Assembly: GCF_900090285.1 (NCBI RefSeq)
Contig: NZ_LT607754.1
Coordinates: 3,870,001-3,934,000 of the forward strand
From: Micromonospora inositola
GTDB taxonomy: Bacteria > Actinomycetota > Actinomycetes > Mycobacteriales > Micromonosporaceae
Direction of reading: 5' to 3'
Length of the DNA stretch: 64,000 bases
Part shown: one piece after another, positions 9,103-17,191 of the stretch
Position numbering within the stretch: the first letter of the stretch is position 1
How the letters are laid out: each line of letters starts with the position of its first letter
The notes under the pieces: model-generated
What the model saw: only the letters and a program-made list of their open reading frames with translations
Database searches by the model: none
Told to the model about the DNA's origin: nothing
Position numbers and translations under genes: made by a program

Positions 9103-9125
9103 CTGTCGGACCCGCGGCGTACGGT
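9103..9125 (+). promoter_or_regulatory. RecA-NDp/PafBC-type promoter of uvrB
   Basis: TGTC (9104-9107), G, then TACGGT (9120-9125) with exactly twelve bases between TGTC and TACGGT, matching TTGTCRGTG-N8-TAnnnT of mycobacterial DNA-damage promoters. The -10 box ends seven bases before the uvrB ATG, so transcription would start at or next to that codon. Confidence 0.75.
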
Positions 9126-9132
9126 TGATGTC

Positions 9133-11238
9133 ATGGCGCTCGACATTCCCCGGCTCGACGGCCGCTTCCAGGTCGTCAGCGAGTTCCAGCCGGCCGGCGA
9201 CCAGCCGGCGGCCATCGACGACCTTGAGCGTCGGGTTCGGCGCGGCGACCGCAACACCGTGCTGCTCGGCGCGACCGGCACCGGCAAGAGCGCCACCACC
9301 GCGTGGCTGGTCGAGCGGCTGCAACGGCCGACCCTGGTGCTCGCGCCCAACAAGACCCTCTGCGCCCAGCTGGCCAAGGAGTTCAGCGAGCTGCTCCCGC
9401 ACAACGCGGTGGAGTATTTCGTCTCCTACTACGACTACTACCAGCCCGAGGCGTACATCCCGCAGACCGACACCTACATCGAGAAGGACTCCTCGATCAA
9501 CGAGGAGGTCGAGCGGCTGCGGCACAAGGCCACCATGTCGCTGCTCACCCGGCGCGACACGATCGTGGTGGCGACGGTCTCGGCGATCTACGGCCTGGGC
9601 ACCCCGGAGGAATACCTCGAGCGGGCCGTCCGGGTCGCCGTCGGGCAGGAGCTCGACCGCGACCAGCTGCTGCGCCGGCTGGTCGACATCCAGTACACCC
9701 GCAACGACATGGCCTTCCAGCGGGGCACCTTCCGGGTCCGCGGCGACACGCTGGAGATCATCCCGGCGTACGAGGAGCTAGCGGTCCGGATCGAGCTCTT
9801 CGGCGACGAGGTGGAGAAGCTCTACTACCTCAACCCGCTCACCGGGGACGTGGTCCGGGAGGTCGACCACCTGCTGATCTTCCCCGCCACGCACTACGCG
9901 GCGGGGCCGGAGCGGATGGAGCGGGCGGTCCGCGACATCGAGGTGGAGCTGGGCGAGCGGCTGGCCGAGCTGGAGCGGCAGGGCAAGCTGCTGGAGGCGC
10001 AGCGGCTGCGGATGCGCACCACGTACGACATCGAGATGATGCGCCAGGTCGGCTTCTGCTCCGGCATCGAGAACTACTCCATGCACATCGACGGCCGGCT
10101 GCCCGGCAGCCCGCCGCACTGCCTGCTCGACTACTTCCCGGACGACTTCCTCACCGTGGTCGACGAGTCGCACGTGACCATCCCGCAGATCGGCGGCATG
10201 TACGAGGGCGACGCGTCCCGCAAGCGGATGCTCATCGACCACGGCTTCCGACTGCCGAGCGCCGCCGACAACCGGCCGCTGCGCTTCGACGAGTTCCTGG
10301 AGCGGGTCGGCCAGATGGTGTTCCTCTCCGCCACCCCCGGTCCGTGGGAGCTGGAGCAGGCCCAGGGGGAGTTCGTCGAGCAGGTCATCCGCCCGACCGG
10401 CCTGATCGACCCCGAGGTCGTCGTGAAGCCCACCAAGGGCCAGATCGACGACCTGATGCACGAGATCAAGCTGCGGACCGATCGGGACGAGCGGGTGCTG
10501 GTCACCACGCTGACCAAGAAGATGGCCGAGGACCTCTCGGACTACCTCCTGGAGAACGGCATCCGGGTGCGTTACCTGCACTCCGAGGTCGACACGCTGC
10601 GCCGGGTCGAGCTGCTGCGCGAGCTGCGCAAGGGCGACTACGACGTGCTGGTCGGCATCAACCTGCTCCGGGAGGGCCTCGACCTGCCCGAGGTGTCGCT
10701 GGTGGCCATCCTCGACGCCGACAAGGAGGGCTTCCTGCGCAGCGGCCGGTCACTGATCCAGACCATCGGCCGGGCCGCGCGTAACGTCAGCGGCCAGGTG
10801 CACATGTACGCCGACAAGATCACCCCGTCGATGGCGGGCGCGATCGACGAGACGAACCGGCGGCGGGCCAAGCAGATCGCGCACAACGAGGCGAACGGGA
10901 TCAGCCCGGAGCCGCTGCGTAAGAAGATCCACGACATCCTCGACGACATCTACCGCGAGGCCGAGGACACCGAGAACAGCCGGGTCGGCGGCGCGGCGCG
11001 GCAGCTCTCCAGGGGCAAGGCGCCGGTCAAGGAGACCCGCAGCCGCAGCCGGGGCGGCGCCACCCCGTCGCGGGAGGGGATGGCCCGGGCCGACCTGGCC
11101 AACCTGATCCAGGAGCTCAACGACCAGATGCTGGCCGCCGCGCGGGAGCTTCAGTTCGAGCTGGCGGCCCGGATCCGCGACGAGGTTTCCGACCTCAAGA
11201 AGGAACTGCGGGGGATGGACGCCGCCGGCGTGAGGTGA
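9133..11238 (+). CDS. uvrB: Excinuclease ABC subunit B
   Basis: DNA-damage verification helicase of nucleotide excision repair; it receives DNA from UvrA and recruits UvrC. 701 residues. Walker [12 protein letters not shown] lies near residue 47, the aromatic beta-hairpin [20 protein letters not shown] near 98, the DESH Walker B near 342, helicase motif TIGRAARN in the last third, and the UVR motif ([19 protein letters not shown]), which binds UvrC, at the C-terminus. The start at 9133 ([10 protein letters not shown]) is preferred over an ATG 29 codons upstream because the damage-type -10 box lies directly before it and would exclude the upstream codon from the transcript. Confidence 0.97.
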   Translation: MALDIPRLDGRFQVVSEFQPAGDQPAAIDDLERRVRRGDRNTVLLGATGTGKSATTAWLVERLQRPTLVLAPNKTLCAQLAKEFSELLPHNAVEYFVSYYDYYQPEAYIPQTDTYIEKDSSINEEVERLRHKATMSLLTRRDTIVVATVSAIYGLGTPEEYLERAVRVAVGQELDRDQLLRRLVDIQYTRNDMAFQRGTFRVRGDTLEIIPAYEELAVRIELFGDEVEKLYYLNPLTGDVVREVDHLLIFPATHYAAGPERMERAVRDIEVELGERLAELERQGKLLEAQRLRMRTTYDIEMMRQVGFCSGIENYSMHIDGRLPGSPPHCLLDYFPDDFLTVVDESHVTIPQIGGMYEGDASRKRMLIDHGFRLPSAADNRPLRFDEFLERVGQMVFLSATPGPWELEQAQGEFVEQVIRPTGLIDPEVVVKPTKGQIDDLMHEIKLRTDRDERVLVTTLTKKMAEDLSDYLLENGIRVRYLHSEVDTLRRVELLRELRKGDYDVLVGINLLREGLDLPEVSLVAILDADKEGFLRSGRSLIQTIGRAARNVSGQVHMYADKITPSMAGAIDETNRRRAKQIAHNEANGISPEPLRKKIHDILDDIYREAEDTENSRVGGAARQLSRGKAPVKETRSRSRGGATPSREGMARADLANLIQELNDQMLAAARELQFELAARIRDEVSDLKKELRGMDAAGVR

Positions 11239-11254
11239 CGGACGGAGGCCGGGG

Positions 11255-12082
11255 ATGGGCGCGTTCGAGGTCGTCGTCGGTCGGCCCGACGTCCGGCTGC
11301 GGCCGTTCGTCGACCGGTACGTCGGCTACCGCGAACGGGCGGAGCTGCCCCTGGTACGCCGGGAGGCGGCCGGCGCCTTCGTGGTGCTCATCCTCGGCTG
11401 GGGCGCCCCGCTGGACGTGGTCGACCCCCGGTGCGCCGAGCGCGGGGCGTACCGGGTCGACTCCTTCGTGGCCGGCACTTTCGACGCGTACTGCGTGACC
11501 CGCACGATCGGGGTGGGCATCGGGGTGGAGCTCCTGCTGGCGCCGTTGGCGGCCCGCCGGATCCTCGGCGTGCCCCTGGGCGAGTTCGCCAACCGGGCGG
11601 TGGCGGTGGAGCGGTTCCCCGGCGGGTGGCTCGACCGGCTCCGGTGCCGGCTGGCCGAGACGCCGGACTGGCCCGGGCGGTTCCGCCTGCTCGACGGCGC
11701 CGTGGCCGCACGCCTTGCCGCCGCCGAGCCGGTGGATCCCCGACTGACGTGGGCGTGGCGACGGCTGGCCGGCAGTGCCGGGCGGGTGGGCGTCGGCGCG
11801 CTCGCCGAGGAGCTCGGCTGGAGTCGCCGCCACCTGGCCACCGTGTTCCGGCGGGAGGTGGGGCTGCCCCCGAAGACCACCGCCCGGTTGCTCCGCTTCG
11901 CGGGAGCCCATGCGGCGCTGACCGGCGATCGGCCGGTTGGCGAGGGGGCCCCGGCCGGCACCGCCGAGCTGGCCGTCCGCTACGGCTACTACGACCAGTC
12001 CCACCTGATCCGGGAGTTCCGCGAGTTCGCCGGGGCGACGCCGGCCAGCCTGGCCGGGTCACATTCGTCCAATCCGGGCTGA
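11255..12082 (+). CDS. AraC-family transcriptional regulator
   Basis: 275 residues. The C-terminal third has the paired helix-turn-helix of AraC/XylS regulators (ALAEELGWSRRHLATVFRREVG, then AVRYGYYDQSHLIREFREFAG). The N-terminal part resembles the ligand/oligomerisation region of actinobacterial AraC proteins (DVRLRPFVDRYVGYRER). GGAGG precedes the ATG, 16 bases after uvrB, so some read-through from uvrB is possible. It is followed 24 bases later by a VOC-domain protein, its likely partner or target. The ligand is unknown. Confidence 0.88.
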   Translation: MGAFEVVVGRPDVRLRPFVDRYVGYRERAELPLVRREAAGAFVVLILGWGAPLDVVDPRCAERGAYRVDSFVAGTFDAYCVTRTIGVGIGVELLLAPLAARRILGVPLGEFANRAVAVERFPGGWLDRLRCRLAETPDWPGRFRLLDGAVAARLAAAEPVDPRLTWAWRRLAGSAGRVGVGALAEELGWSRRHLATVFRREVGLPPKTTARLLRFAGAHAALTGDRPVGEGAPAGTAELAVRYGYYDQSHLIREFREFAGATPASLAGSHSSNPG

Positions 12083-12106
12083 CGGACGGGGCGGCACAGT
12101 GGAGCC

Positions 12107-12475
12107 ATGCGAACCTTGTATCCGATCTTCAGGTACCCCGATGCCCGCGCCGCCATCGACTGGCTCTGCACCGCGTTCGGTTTCACCGTGCACGCGGTGC
12201 ACGACGCCCCGGACGGCTCGGTGGCGCACGCCGAGCTCACCCTGGACACCGGCATGATCATGCTCGGTGAGCGGTCCGAGCCGCGACCGCGACCGGCCGA
12301 CGACGACTGGTCGGTCTACGTCGCGCTCGACGACGTCGACGCGCACTGCGCGCGGGCCCGCGCCGCGGGCGCCGAGATCGTCCGGGAACCCTTCGACACC
12401 GACTACGGCTCCCGCGACTACGCCGCCCGGGACCTCGCCGGCCACGTCTGGTCTTTCGGCAGCTACCGGCCCTGA
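12107..12475 (+). CDS. VOC (glyoxalase/bleomycin-resistance) family protein
   Basis: 122-residue single-domain vicinal-oxygen-chelate protein: RYPDARAAIDWLCTAFGF at the start, HAELTLDTGMIMLGE in the middle and RDLAGHVWSFGSY at the end, the pattern of the YcsG/PhnB-like group. Such proteins are metal-dependent isomerases, dioxygenases or drug-binding proteins; the sequence does not tell which. GTGGAG precedes the ATG. The close 24-base spacing to the AraC gene suggests they are co-transcribed. Confidence 0.87.
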   Translation: MRTLYPIFRYPDARAAIDWLCTAFGFTVHAVHDAPDGSVAHAELTLDTGMIMLGERSEPRPRPADDDWSVYVALDDVDAHCARARAAGAEIVREPFDTDYGSRDYAARDLAGHVWSFGSYRP

Positions 12476-12624
12476 GCCGAGTCGCCCCCGCCTGGGTCCC
12501 GGGGCCACCGCCGCGTCCCGGGGCCGATCCGCTGCCGCGCACTCCCGGCGGATGGTCGCACTGTGCGAGCAAGGTATTGCCGTGCGTGACGACCGTGCGT
12601 ACTCTCCCTCGGTGGGAGGCTGGA

Positions 12625-13533
12625 ATGCCGTTGTCAGCAAGTCCTGTCGTCCGGCGGGTGCGGCTCGGCGCCGAGCTGCGCCGGCTGCGCCACCGGGAGT
12701 CGCTCACCCTGGAGCAGGTCTGCGGCCGGCTCGGCTGGGCGTCCACGTCGAAGTTGTCCCGCATCGAGCTGGGGCAGAGCCGGCCGGATCTGGCCGACGT
12801 GCTCGACCTGCTCGACGTCTACGCGGTGCCGCCGGGCCAGCGGGAGGCGCTCGTCGTCATCGCCCGGGATGCGGCGACCGGCCGCGGCTGGTCGAAGGCG
12901 CTGGGCGAGATGGGGGAGCGGCAGCGGGCGTACGCGGAGTTGGAGGCGGGTGTCGCCCGCCTCGTGGAGTACCAGCCCGCCGTGGTGCCCGGGCTGCTCC
13001 AGACCCCGGCGTACGCGCGCCTGCGGGTGACCGCCGGTGCGCTGCTCGACGACGAGGTGGACGTGGAGGCCGACGTGCGGGCCCGGCTCGCGCGGCAGGA
13101 GGTGCTGCGCCGGGCTGACCCACCCGAGTACATCGCGCTGCTCGACGAGCGGGCCTGCGATCGCGGCGGCACGCCGGTCGAGGTCTGGCGGGAGCAGCTG
13201 CGGCACCTGGTGGTCCTCGCCGACCGGCCGAACGTCACCGTCCGGCTGGTGGCGCGCCCCGCGGCGCCCCGCGGCGGCATTCACCCGTTGACGGGGTTCT
13301 CGCACTACGCGTTCCCGGACCCGGCCGATCCCCGGACGGTGCTGGTGGAGACGCTCACCACCGACCTGCGCCTGGTGACCGACACCGAGGTGACCCGGTA
13401 CGAGCGGCTGGTGGAGTGGTTGCTCGCGGTCGCGCTGCCGGCCGACGAGACGGCGGCGCTGCTGGCCCGGCAGGCGGAGCAGCCCGTGGTGCCGCGCCCC
13501 CGCGCCGCGCCGGACGTCCCGAACGGCAGCTGA
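12625..13533 (+). CDS. XRE-family regulator with DUF5753 domain
   Basis: 302 residues. An N-terminal helix-turn-helix (LRRLRHRESLTLEQVCGRLGW, then SKLSRIELGQSRP) is followed by the DUF5753 domain (LVEYQPAVVPGLLQTPAYARL; FSHYAFPDPADPRTVLVETL near the end). This is an actinobacterial family often paired with a small DUF397 protein and linked to development and secondary metabolism. No DUF397 gene is adjacent here, which is slightly unusual. The ATG at 12625 is chosen over one 16 codons upstream because GGGAGG lies eight bases before it. Confidence 0.9.
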   Translation: MPLSASPVVRRVRLGAELRRLRHRESLTLEQVCGRLGWASTSKLSRIELGQSRPDLADVLDLLDVYAVPPGQREALVVIARDAATGRGWSKALGEMGERQRAYAELEAGVARLVEYQPAVVPGLLQTPAYARLRVTAGALLDDEVDVEADVRARLARQEVLRRADPPEYIALLDERACDRGGTPVEVWREQLRHLVVLADRPNVTVRLVARPAAPRGGIHPLTGFSHYAFPDPADPRTVLVETLTTDLRLVTDTEVTRYERLVEWLLAVALPADETAALLARQAEQPVVPRPRAAPDVPNGS

Positions 13534-13666
13534 CCCGATCCGGACTGGTCAGCGGCAACCGCCCCGCGAGGGTGTCGGCGCGCGGCCACCGGGCCCGGCG
13601 GCCCCGATGCCCGTCGGGACCGGCGGCCGGCGCGTCGCACGCACGCTATCCGGCGGGTACGACAGC

Positions 13667-13960
13667 TCAGGCCGGCACGTCGACGAAGTGCTCGACCAGG
13701 GGCGGGCCGGCGAAGTGCGGGCCGATCAGCGCGCGCCACTGCTGGAACTTCTCGCTCTGCCGGAAGTGGACGTCGTGCGCCTCGACCGAGTCCCACTCGA
13801 CCAGCAGCACGAACCGGGAGGGGGACTCGACGCCCCGGGTCATCCGGACGGAGCGGCAGCCCTCCGTGCCGGTGATGATCGCGTACGCCTGCGCGTAGGC
13901 GGCGGCGAAGGCGTCCTCGTGCCCGGGCGTCACGTCGATCTGCGCGACCTCAAGAACCAT
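13667..13960 (-). CDS. Antibiotic biosynthesis monooxygenase (ABM) domain protein
   Basis: 97 residues forming one ABM dimeric alpha/beta-barrel domain: VLEVAQIDVTPGHEDAFAAA at the N-terminus, GCRSVRMTRGVESPSRFVLL in the middle, and WDSVEAHDVHFRQSEKFQQW near the end. ABM proteins include heme-degrading enzymes, quinol monooxygenases and many of unknown role. The start is the ATG at 13960; longer open sequence upstream belongs to the antisense of pnuC. It is divergent from pnuC with about 100 bases between. Confidence 0.87.
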   Translation of the reverse strand: MVLEVAQIDVTPGHEDAFAAAYAQAYAIITGTEGCRSVRMTRGVESPSRFVLLVEWDSVEAHDVHFRQSEKFQQWRALIGPHFAGPPLVEHFVDVPA

Positions 13961-14065
13961 GCCGGAAGCCTCGCACGCCGGCCCGGCCACCGCGGGGGCA
14001 GGGGTCTTCCCCGGTCCGGGCCGGCGCTCTAGGGTGGGCGCGCGGAAGCAACGGGGGAGGACCAC

Positions 14066-14719
14066 ATGCTCGACTGGCTGACCGGCACGGCGTTCACCGT
14101 CGCGGGGACCGGCACCACCTGGGCGGAGCTGCTCGGCTTCGCCACCGGCGTGGTCAACGTCTGGCTCGTCGCCCGGCAGCACATCGCGAACTGGCCGATC
14201 GGCATCGCCAACGTGCTGCTGCTCATGCTGCTCTTCTGGACCGCCGGCCTGTACGCCGACGCCGGCCTCCAGGTCGTCTACGTGGTCCTCGGCGTGTACG
14301 GCTGGTGGCACTGGCTGTTCGGCGGGGAGCGGCGCAGCCGGCTCACCGTCGCCCGCACCGGCCACCGGGAGTGGTGGGCCCTCGGGGTCGCCGGGGTGCT
14401 GCTCACCGCCGGGCTCTGGGCGCTGCTGGACCGGGCCACCGACTCGACGGTGCCGTTGGCCGACGCGGTCACCACCGCGCTCTCGCTGCTCGCCACGTAC
14501 GGGCAGACCCGCAAGCTGGTGGAGAGCTGGTGGCTGTGGATCATGGCCGACCTGATCTACATCCCGCTCTACGCGTACAAGGGACTCTGGCTGACCGGCG
14601 GGCTCTACCTGATCTTCCTGGCCCTCTGCGTGGTGGGGTTGCGGGCCTGGCGGGCCGACCTGCGCGAGCGGTCGACGGCGCCCGCGGTGCCGCCCGGCCC
14701 GGCCCCGGTGGCCGCGTGA
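14066..14719 (+). CDS. pnuC: Nicotinamide riboside/mononucleotide transporter PnuC
   Basis: 217-residue membrane protein with about seven hydrophobic segments and the PnuC signatures FATGVVNVWLVARQHIANWP, VYVVLGVYGWWHW and DLIYIPLYAYKGLWLT. PnuC proteins facilitate uptake of nicotinamide riboside, which is trapped by phosphorylation. GGGGGAGG sits before the ATG, and a TAGGGT -10 box lies at 14030-14035. The stop overlaps the next start (GTGA), so it is tightly coupled to the NadR-like kinase/adenylyltransferase, completing a riboside-to-NAD salvage route. Confidence 0.92.
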   Translation: MLDWLTGTAFTVAGTGTTWAELLGFATGVVNVWLVARQHIANWPIGIANVLLLMLLFWTAGLYADAGLQVVYVVLGVYGWWHWLFGGERRSRLTVARTGHREWWALGVAGVLLTAGLWALLDRATDSTVPLADAVTTALSLLATYGQTRKLVESWWLWIMADLIYIPLYAYKGLWLTGGLYLIFLALCVVGLRAWRADLRERSTAPAVPPGPAPVAA

Positions 14720-15819
14720 CCGGGCCCGGCGACGGCGGGGAGCGGGAGTTCCGACACGGGATGGTGGTGGGGAAGTTCTACCCGCCGCACGCCGGGCACC
14801 ACGCGCTGATCGAGGCCGCCGCGGCCCGCTGCGCGGCGGTCACCGTGGTGGTCGCGCCGTCCCGGCGGGAGTCGATCCCGCTGGACGACCGGGTCGCCTG
14901 GCTGCGCGAGGCGCACGCGGCCACCCCGTGGGTGCGGGTGGTGGGCCGGTACGACGACCATCCCGTGGACTACGCCGACCCGGTGGTCTGGGACGCGCAC
15001 TGCGCGGTGTTCCGGGAGGCGGTCGGGCCCGAACCGGTCGACGCGGTCTTCTCCTCGGAGGCGTACGGCGCGGAGCTGGCCCGCCGCTTCGACGCCGTGC
15101 CGGTCTGCGTGGACTCCGACCGGCGGGGGGTGCCGGTCTCCGGCACCGCGGTGCGGGCGGACCCGGTGGGGCACTGGCGGTGGCTGCGCCCGCCGGTGCG
15201 GGCCTGGTTCGTCCGCCGGGTCGTGGTGGTGGGGGCCGAGTCGACCGGCACGACGACGATGGCCGCGGCCCTCGCGGCCCACTACCGCACCGCCTGGGTC
15301 CCCGAGTACGGGCGGGAGCTGACCGCCCGCAAGCTCGCCGAGCTGCGGTCGCGACGCCCGGAGGCGACGGTCTTCGACGTGGCCTGGGGGCGGGACGACT
15401 TCGTCGAGGTGGTCCGGGCGCAGCAGGCCGCCGAGGACGCGGCGGCCCGGACCAGTGGACCCCTGCTGTTCTGCGACACGGACGCCCGGGCCACCGCGGT
15501 CTGGGAGGAGCGGTACCTCGGTTCGGCCTCGCCGGCGGTCCGGGCGGCGGCCCGCCGGCCGGCGCCCTACCTGCTCACCGACCACGAGAGCGTCCCGTTC
15601 GACGACGACGGCCTGCGCGACGGGGAGCACCTGCGGGCCTGGATGACCGGGCGGTTCCGGTCCGAGCTGGCCGACGGCGGGGTGCCGGTGGTGGAGCTGC
15701 GTGGCCCGCACCCGCAGCGGCTGGCCACGGCGACGGCGGCCTGCGACGCGCTGCTGGCGGCCGGTTGGTCGCTCGCCGACCCCCAGCTGCCGCTTCCTGA
15801 CGGGCACCTAGCCTCCTAG
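14716..15819 (+). CDS. nadR: NadR-like NMN adenylyltransferase / ribosylnicotinamide kinase
   Basis: 367 residues. The N-terminal nucleotidyltransferase half has GKFYPPHAGHHALI, with the HxGH motif, and a C-terminal ISGT-like VSGTAVRADP. The second half is the kinase-type domain (VVVVGAESTGTTTMAAALA, then WVPEYGRELTARK and LLFCDTDARAT). Together they would phosphorylate nicotinamide riboside imported by PnuC and adenylate it to NAD. The P-loop reads GAESTGTTT: the usual Walker A lysine is replaced by threonine. The GTG start overlaps the pnuC stop by four bases. Confidence 0.88.
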   Translation: MTGPGDGGEREFRHGMVVGKFYPPHAGHHALIEAAAARCAAVTVVVAPSRRESIPLDDRVAWLREAHAATPWVRVVGRYDDHPVDYADPVVWDAHCAVFREAVGPEPVDAVFSSEAYGAELARRFDAVPVCVDSDRRGVPVSGTAVRADPVGHWRWLRPPVRAWFVRRVVVVGAESTGTTTMAAALAAHYRTAWVPEYGRELTARKLAELRSRRPEATVFDVAWGRDDFVEVVRAQQAAEDAAARTSGPLLFCDTDARATAVWEERYLGSASPAVRAAARRPAPYLLTDHESVPFDDDGLRDGEHLRAWMTGRFRSELADGGVPVVELRGPHPQRLATATAACDALLAAGWSLADPQLPLPDGHLAS

Positions 15820-16134
15820 GACGTCGCAGCGGATGTGACCTGCCGCACATCGGAAAAGTGATCCCAGCGCCAATCAGGGTCGCCGGAGATGCGCCGGCCG
15901 CCCCGGATGGTGAAGAATGGCGGCCGAGGAGGGGAGTATTCCCCCGCGACGGAGTCGTCAGCACGGACGGCCGCCGACCCCTGGCGGCACGACCCGGCTC
16001 CGTCGGTCAGTGGCCCGTCATCGGGTCGGTGGCGGAAGAGACCTCCGACAGTCACCAGAGTCAGCGTCGACGCACCCCGGCCCCTCACCCGGCGTACGGT
16101 GTGCCCGACGCTGCGTGTCTGCCGGAGGATGGAA
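15820..16134 (+). other. terC upstream region
   Basis: 315 bases between nadR and terC without a protein gene. It holds the yybP-ykoY riboswitch (15926-16047) and a linker of about 75 bases with the terC Shine-Dalgarno site. No clear promoter was identified upstream of the aptamer. Confidence 0.7.
15926..16047 (+). promoter_or_regulatory. yybP-ykoY (Mn2+) riboswitch aptamer
   Basis: Closing helix GGAGG (15928-15932) / CCTCC (16042-16046). The conserved GGAGTA (15933-15938) follows the 5' strand, and AGAGA precedes the 3' strand. Second element: CGACGGAG (15947-15954) pairs with CTCCGTCG (15998-16005), with conserved GTCGTCA just inside it and CCGG before its 3' strand, plus an inner GCCGCC/GGCGGC hairpin. 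This layout matches the known Bacillus yybP and E. coli alx/mntP aptamers, and the downstream gene is a TerC-family protein, a classic target. Confidence 0.88.
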
Positions 16135-17133
16135 TTGAACGTGTCCGGATGGGTGTGGGCCGGGACTCTCGTCGCGATGACGGCGGTCCTGCTCGTCGAC
16201 CTCTTCATCATCGGTCGGCGCCCGCACGAGCCCAGTGTGCGGGAGTCGAGCCTCTGGGTCGGCTTCTACGTCGGGTTGGCCCTGCTCTTCGGTGCCGGCC
16301 TCTGGGTCAGCTCCGGCCCGAGCGTGGCCGGCCAGTTCTACACCGGGTGGCTCACCGAGTACAGCCTCTCGGTGGACAACCTCTTCGTCTTCGTGATCAT
16401 CATGGCCCGGTTCGGGGTGCCCCGGCAGTACCAGCAAAAGGTGCTGCTCGTCGGCATCGTGCTGGCGCTGGTCATGCGGGGCGGCTTCATCGCCGCCGGC
16501 GCCGCGCTGATCTCCCAGTTCTCCTGGGTCTTCTACATCTTCGGCGCGTTCCTGATCTACACCGCGGTCAACCTGGCCCGGCAGGGCGAGCCGGACGAGG
16601 ACGAGTTCAGCGAGAACCTGCTGATCCGGTGGAGCCGCAAGGCGCTGCCGATCTCCCGGGACTTCGACGGCGCGAAGATGACCACCCACGAGAAGGGCCG
16701 GCGGCTCTTCACCCCGATGCTGATCGTGATGATCGCGATCGGCACCACCGACCTGATCTTCGCCCTCGACTCGATCCCCGCGATCTTCGGCATCACCCAG
16801 GAGCCGTACCTGGTCTTCACCGCGAACGTCTTCGCGCTGATGGGGCTGCGGCAGCTCTACTTCCTGCTCGGCGGGCTGCTGGACCGGCTGATCTACCTCA
16901 GCTACGGCCTTGCCGTGGTGCTCGGCTTCATCGGGGTCAAGCTGGTGCTGGAGGCCCTCGCCGACAACAACCTGCCGTTCGTCAACGGCGGCCAGCACGT
17001 CGGCTGGGCCCCGCACATCCCGATCTGGCTCTCCCTGGCGGTCATCCTCGGCACCCTGGCCGCGGCCACCGCGGCGAGCCTGGTCAAGTCGTCCCGCGAC
17101 CGGCGCCGCGAGCTGGCCGAAGCCCGACGCTGA
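16135..17133 (+). CDS. TerC-family membrane protein, probable Mn2+ exporter
   Basis: 332 residues with about nine transmembrane segments. TerC signatures carrying intramembrane acidic residues are present: YSLSVDNLFVFVII (about residues 75-90) and IGTTDLIFALDSIPAIFGIT (about 200-220). Family members (Alx, MeeF/YkoY) export manganese, often coupled to Sec secretion. The TTG at 16135 is chosen because GGAGG ends six bases before it; the ATG at 16129 touches the Shine-Dalgarno, and the GTG at 16141 is possible. The gene lies behind a Mn2+ riboswitch whose P1 3' strand is complementary to this GGAGG, implying translational control. Confidence 0.92.
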   Translation: MNVSGWVWAGTLVAMTAVLLVDLFIIGRRPHEPSVRESSLWVGFYVGLALLFGAGLWVSSGPSVAGQFYTGWLTEYSLSVDNLFVFVIIMARFGVPRQYQQKVLLVGIVLALVMRGGFIAAGAALISQFSWVFYIFGAFLIYTAVNLARQGEPDEDEFSENLLIRWSRKALPISRDFDGAKMTTHEKGRRLFTPMLIVMIAIGTTDLIFALDSIPAIFGITQEPYLVFTANVFALMGLRQLYFLLGGLLDRLIYLSYGLAVVLGFIGVKLVLEALADNNLPFVNGGQHVGWAPHIPIWLSLAVILGTLAAATAASLVKSSRDRRRELAEARR

Positions 17134-17191
17134 CCGCCCGTCGGGAACGGGGCGCTCCCGTCGTCGGGAGCGCCCCTGTCCGGGTACGAGG

